A stretch of DNA of 35,135 bases, from positions 1 through 35,135 of the forward strand of contig JAZLLJ010000083.1 of the NCBI GenBank assembly GCA_045598065.1, given 5' to 3'. The notes beneath the pieces are model-generated. The model was given only the letters and a program-made list of their open reading frames with translations, did not search any database and was not told where the DNA came from. Position numbers and translations under genes: made by a program. Positions 31,994 through 35,135 of this stretch are shown here, one piece after another (position 1 is the stretch's first letter; the number at the start of each line of letters is the position of its first letter). This DNA is from RGIG426 sp045598065. Lineage in GTDB: Bacteria > Bacillota > Clostridia > Oscillospirales > Acutalibacteraceae.

Positions 31994-32887
31994 TTAAAAG
32001 AACAACTTGTCCTCGTTTTGCAAAAACCGTGCGGCGAGAAGTTCTTTGTCGTGCGCGGAAAGCTCCGTTGAAACCGCTTCGTCCGCGTGCTCGACCGCCA
32101 GCGAAAAACTCTCGAAATTGCCGGGCGGATCGAGCACGTCCGCCCCGACGGACAACGCATACCGCATCGCGGCGACGATCAAGTCCTTGTCTTCCGGATA
32201 AAAGGGTTTGCACCACGATTTGGGATACCGCGAAGAAAAACGCTCCTCGCGGCTCAACCACGCGCGGTCGATCATAAATTTCATCCCGAGAAGTCCGATG
32301 CCTTTCTCTTTGGCAACCGCCGAAAGCCGCGAGCCCATGCCGGTTTTCATATGCATAAGCCAGTTTATGGGAAACAACACCGTCTCGAATGGATAGCGGC
32401 GGAGCATTTCGAGCGCCGCGTCCTCGTTATGCGCCGTAAAGCCGATATGACGCGCGATTCCGGCGCGTTTCATCTCGTCGAGCAGTTCCATCACGCCGCC
32501 TTTGGCGAACGCCTGCTCCACGTCGTCCATACCGTTGATGGCGTGGAGCTGATAGGTATCGAAATAGTCGGTTTTTAGGAGTTTGCGGCTGGTTTTCATC
32601 TCTTCCTCGGCGCTTTTGCGGTCGCGGCAGAGGGTTTTGCACGCGAGATACACGTCGTTTCGGTGTCCCTCGAGCGAACGCCCGAGCTGTTCCTCGGCAT
32701 TGCCGTAAGAGGGCGCAACGTCGAAGTAGTTGACACCGTGTTCCAGCGCATACGCGACAAAGCGGTCGGAGGCGGCTTGATCCACGTCTTTGCACACGAT
32801 CGTGTCAATCTCGCCGGCAGACACAATACCGCCGTACACAACACGCGACACGTTCATCCCGGTATTCCCGAGTTGTTTGTATTGCAT
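31994..32887 (-). CDS. Aldo/keto reductase
   Basis: A 297-aa NADPH-dependent reductase. The catalytic tetrad is visible as D56 and Y61 (YFDVAPSYG), K84 (ACKT) and H115 (QLHAI). N-terminal MQYKQLGNTGMNVSRVVYGG is typical. The C-terminus lacks the ferredoxin-like cysteine cluster of some clostridial relatives. GGAGG 8 bases before the ATG. Substrate unknown. Confidence 0.93.
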   Translation of the reverse strand: MQYKQLGNTGMNVSRVVYGGIVSAGEIDTIVCKDVDQAASDRFVAYALEHGVNYFDVAPSYGNAEEQLGRSLEGHRNDVYLACKTLCRDRKSAEEEMKTSRKLLKTDYFDTYQLHAINGMDDVEQAFAKGGVMELLDEMKRAGIARHIGFTAHNEDAALEMLRRYPFETVLFPINWLMHMKTGMGSRLSAVAKEKGIGLLGMKFMIDRAWLSREERFSSRYPKSWCKPFYPEDKDLIVAAMRYALSVGADVLDPPGNFESFSLAVEHADEAVSTELSAHDKELLAARFLQNEDKLFF

Positions 32888-32914
32888 AGAAAGCCCCTCC
32901 TTTGTTGCTTATCC

Positions 32915-33556
32915 TCAACAAGTTCCGTTTTCGTCCACCTTGCAATCCACAATGTCAACCCACTCTAAACGCGGCATACGTTTTATAAACTCGTCGGTAG
33001 TCATCCGCAACGGTTTTTCGTTGTAAGCCGCTTGGTATTGGCAAATTCCAAGCACTTTCAAATTTTGCAACGCGGCAAGGCAGGAATAATCACCAATTTG
33101 TTTTGTGTTTCCCAATATCAGCACTTCTAACTGCTTCAAATCGGCAAGCGGAGAGATGTCGTGTATTCTCGCGCCGCTTTCGATAAACAGTTTTTTGAGT
33201 TTCGTCAGTTTGACAATTTCGGAAATGTCCGTTCCGTTAAAACATTTGATGCGCAACGATTCCAAGTTGTTTTGATGACATATTGCATCAAACACGTTTT
33301 GGTTTACAAGCGTGCACACGTGCATTTCCGTTATCGGATGCACCTCGTTTGAGAGAAACTGTGCAAACTTGTCCGTCAGTTTCTTTTGCTGATAGGCGGA
33401 CACCGACGGATGTTGCGAGGGACACAGTTTGATAACCGCTTCGCCCGCATAGTCCTCGACGTTTCTAATAAACGGATAGCTTTCGTCGTTTCTTAAATCA
33501 CGCACAAAATCCTCATAAATTCTCGCGTGGTCTTCACAAGGTTGTTTGTATTGCAT
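32915..33556 (-). CDS. Leucine-rich-repeat protein
   Basis: 213 aa with about four internalin-like leucine-rich repeats of 22 residues or so in the middle: NLESLRIKCFNGTDISEIVK, LTKLKKLFIESGARIHDISP, LADLKQLEVLILGNTKQIGD and LQNLKVLGIC. No signal peptide or membrane helix, so probably cytoplasmic and protein-binding. GGAGG 7 bases before the ATG at 33556 sets the start. The first 16 bases of the gene are identical to those of the aldo/keto reductase gene. Role unknown. Confidence 0.7.
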   Translation of the reverse strand: MQYKQPCEDHARIYEDFVRDLRNDESYPFIRNVEDYAGEAVIKLCPSQHPSVSAYQQKKLTDKFAQFLSNEVHPITEMHVCTLVNQNVFDAICHQNNLESLRIKCFNGTDISEIVKLTKLKKLFIESGARIHDISPLADLKQLEVLILGNTKQIGDYSCLAALQNLKVLGICQYQAAYNEKPLRMTTDEFIKRMPRLEWVDIVDCKVDENGTC

Positions 33557-33573
33557 CCTAAAACCTCCGTTTA

Positions 33574-33618
33574 CTATTCCATTTCCTTTCCCGCGCGAAT
33601 AAACTGCCCCTCCTGAAC
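33574..33618 (-). pseudogene. Relic of a membrane-protein gene 3' end
   Basis: The minus strand reads VQEGQFIRAGKEME then TAG. This matches the C-terminus of the partial gene at 34978 (VQEGQVIRAGKEMK, stop) at 12 of 14 residues, mostly through synonymous base changes. A stop lies a few codons upstream, so only the tail remains. Confidence 0.6.
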
Positions 33619-33639
33619 AGAATTGCCGAATCCTTTGTA

Positions 33640-33981
33640 TTAACGACAAATCGTAGACAGCATAACATTTTTCCCTTTGGCATATTCCAAAATCTCGGAA
33701 GAGGAGTGTCTTAACGCCATATCTTCCGGAATGGGAATTCGTTCAATTTCATTTTTTGTTTCACATCCGGACCGCACACAATACGAATGTACGATCACCT
33801 GACGAAAAGCACTGTAATAAACCGCATCTGTACCGGCGTGACCATCCACCAAAGAAATACTATTATATCCAAGCACTATATTTCCTTCATCATACCGATG
33901 TTCCTCTAAAATCTGTTTTTAATCGAATTTTGTGTCATTTTCTGTTTTTATTCTCACATTCTTGATTTTAAGCCACGACAT
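33640..33981 (-). pseudogene. Small gene interrupted by one in-frame TAA
   Basis: A start with an excellent ribosome binding site (GAGGG, 8 bases before the ATG at 33981) opens MSWLKIKNVRIKTENDTKFD. A TAA at 33919-33921 is followed in the same frame by 92 more sense codons (KQILEEHRYDEGNIVLGYNS and on) to the stop at 33640. The simplest reading is a recent nonsense mutation in a gene of about 113 codons. Alternatively the downstream part could be made from a GTG at 33876, which has AAGGA before it and would give 78 aa. Family not recognised; it has no membrane helix. Confidence 0.55.
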
Positions 33982-34052
33982 AACGCTTTCCCTCATATTG
34001 TTTTAATTCATACAACCGATGGTTCTCCCATCGATTTCGCAAGACAGCGGAT

Positions 34053-34886
34053 TTATTTCGTCTCTATTATGGCATTAAACTTTTCTTCATCCGCAACCCA
34101 AAAGGTATTTTTCGTGTTGATGCAAAACTCATCATTCAAACCGGAATATTTCTTAGCGCCGCTGATGCCGTATTCCGCTTTGCTTTTCTGACCGTCTTCC
34201 GCATAAGGATGATAGGTGAATCTTCCATCATAAGAGAAGGTGATTTCCGACTCACTCTCCTCCGGCCAAACCTTGGAGGGATACACATAGGCGTTCGGAA
34301 CGCCATCCTTGTCAACACGGATATAGAAAACCACAAAATTGTCTTTTTTATAGAAAACGTCTTTCCGAATAAACGAATAATTGCCCTCTTTCACCGTCTT
34401 GACCTGAACCAGCAATTTGCGGCCATCCTTGTTTGCAGCAACCAAATCAATTCCATGCGTATCCACAAACGGATGGTACACGGTGTAGCCCATCGACTCC
34501 AACAAGCATTGCGCGTACAATTCGCCGCATTTCCCCAGCTTAAGAGGATCCGACAAGATGGCTTTCCAATTCAAAATGTCATGCTCCGGCTGCACAAGCG
34601 GTTTTTCGCTTTCACACAAAACTTCATTGCTTTTTTCATTGAAGCAGATGAATTCATCCGGATTATTCTGAACCAACAGCAAAAGCTTTTTCGCAGTCAA
34701 GCTCCACAACGAATCCAAAAACTCACCAAACGTCCCCTCTTCGGACAGCTTGTCGGCTTCCTGCTCCGAAATCATCGCGGCATCAAAGACGCCCTCTTCA
34801 CATCGAAAACATTGTTTTCCGGTCAAGTCCTCATCGGTAAAGACGATTTTGTGGCATTTTTTGCAGTAATACATCATGTTCATCAT
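34053..34886 (-). CDS. Zinc-ribbon plus PD-(D/E)XK nuclease-like protein
   Basis: About 277 aa. The N-terminus has a four-cysteine zinc ribbon (C8/C11, C26/C29). The middle carries a restriction-endonuclease-like core: GKCGELYAQCLLESMGYTVY (helix with Glu), then HGIDLVAANKDG with the acidic metal ligand, then LLVQVKTVKEG with the Gln-x-Lys of the QVK form of the motif. The rest is a mixed, aromatic-rich tail. DNA cleavage is plausible but not shown, and no methyltransferase or helicase partner is in view. The frame starts at 34898; GGAGG is 5 bases before the ATG at 34886 and 8 before the one at 34883. A possible TATAAT -10 box lies at 34929-34934. Confidence 0.72.
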   Translation of the reverse strand: MMNMMYYCKKCHKIVFTDEDLTGKQCFRCEEGVFDAAMISEQEADKLSEEGTFGEFLDSLWSLTAKKLLLLVQNNPDEFICFNEKSNEVLCESEKPLVQPEHDILNWKAILSDPLKLGKCGELYAQCLLESMGYTVYHPFVDTHGIDLVAANKDGRKLLVQVKTVKEGNYSFIRKDVFYKKDNFVVFYIRVDKDGVPNAYVYPSKVWPEESESEITFSYDGRFTYHPYAEDGQKSKAEYGISGAKKYSGLNDEFCINTKNTFWVADEEKFNAIIETK

Positions 34887-34977
34887 TTTTTCCTCCATTT
34901 AAACTAATATTATTCTTTGGTAATTCCAATTATAGACTTTTATATGTACCATTTTTGGGGCAACGATCAATAGAATG

Positions 34978-35135
34978 TTATTTCATTTCTTTCCCCGCGC
35001 GGATAACCTGCCCTTCCTGCACCGCGGCAACCGTTGCCACGCCGCAGGTCAGGAGTATCAGTATCGCTACCGGCAATCGCGGCAGCCAGCCGATACAAAG
35101 CGGTATTACAAACAAAAGCACGCCGCACAGTTTGT
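34978..35135 (-). CDS. C-terminal end of a membrane protein (cut by window edge)
   Basis: The last 52 codons of a gene that begins beyond the window. The sequence is hydrophobic (KLCGVLLFVIPLCIGWLPRL, PVAILILLTCGVATVAAVQE) and ends GQVIRAGKEMK. The pattern of a last helix followed by an AAVQEG tail reminds me of CDP-alcohol phosphatidyltransferases, but too little is present to name it. Its last 14 codons recur as a relic at 33574-33618. Confidence 0.6.
   Translation of the reverse strand, partial: KLCGVLLFVIPLCIGWLPRLPVAILILLTCGVATVAAVQEGQVIRAGKEMK

Noticed and set aside
1..35135. CRISPR array, prophage or insertion sequence
   Set aside because: I found no regularly spaced short repeats, no phage structural or integrase genes, and no transposase or terminal inverted repeats in the window.

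Overview
The window looks like a chromosomal segment of a spore-forming, low-to-mid GC Bacillota, most likely class Clostridia (Oscillospirales-like). This is an inference from several features: strong GGAGG ribosome binding sites with frequent GTG/TTG starts, TTGACA-17-TATAAT-type promoters, a purine riboswitch before xpt, a BMP-type nucleoside ABC transporter, a SpoVM-like mini-gene, and a secreted protein with a Thr/Ala-rich linker. No phage, IS element, CRISPR array or rRNA is visible.

Layout. 1-254 holds three tRNA genes (Val, Asp, Phe) on the minus strand behind a clear promoter. 341-3246 is a minus-strand operon tyrS - methyltransferase - hslO. A divergent promoter pair at 3278-3353 separates it from a plus-strand block (3392-8332): a fusion of a secreted glycosidase-like domain with a small-multidrug-export-type membrane domain, then metG and tatD, closed by a strong bidirectional terminator. 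8394-14353 is a minus-strand purine salvage unit: promoter, variant purine riboswitch, xpt, BMP lipoprotein, an intercistronic hairpin, ATPase and two permeases. Next come a COG2509-type flavoprotein, mntP, and two very short genes (28 and 47 codons), the first resembling SpoVM.

17036-33556 is a run of 21 minus-strand genes with gaps of 30 bases or less and several overlaps, and no recognisable internal terminator. It mixes small-molecule enzymes (aldo/keto reductase, Ntn amidase, three GNAT acetyltransferases, VOC protein, 1-phosphofructokinase-type kinase, alpha/beta hydrolase, nitroreductase, YbaK) with envelope functions (two paralogous GT-C-like membrane proteins, PAP2 phosphatase, acyltransferase-3, YitT, a three-gene cassette of unknown membrane proteins) and an HD-GYP phosphodiesterase. 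A lipid-linked envelope-modification role for part of the run is inference only.

33574-35135 looks like a small variable region: a short gene-end relic, an ORF broken by one in-frame stop, a zinc-ribbon plus PD-(D/E)XK nuclease-like protein, and the 3' end of a membrane protein whose C-terminal codons match the relic. The most interesting items are the purine riboswitch with a hairpin inserted in loop L2, the glycosidase/exporter fusion, the SpoVM-like gene lacking the usual proline, the localised near-identity between the two GT-C-like paralogs, and the unrecognised membrane cassette.
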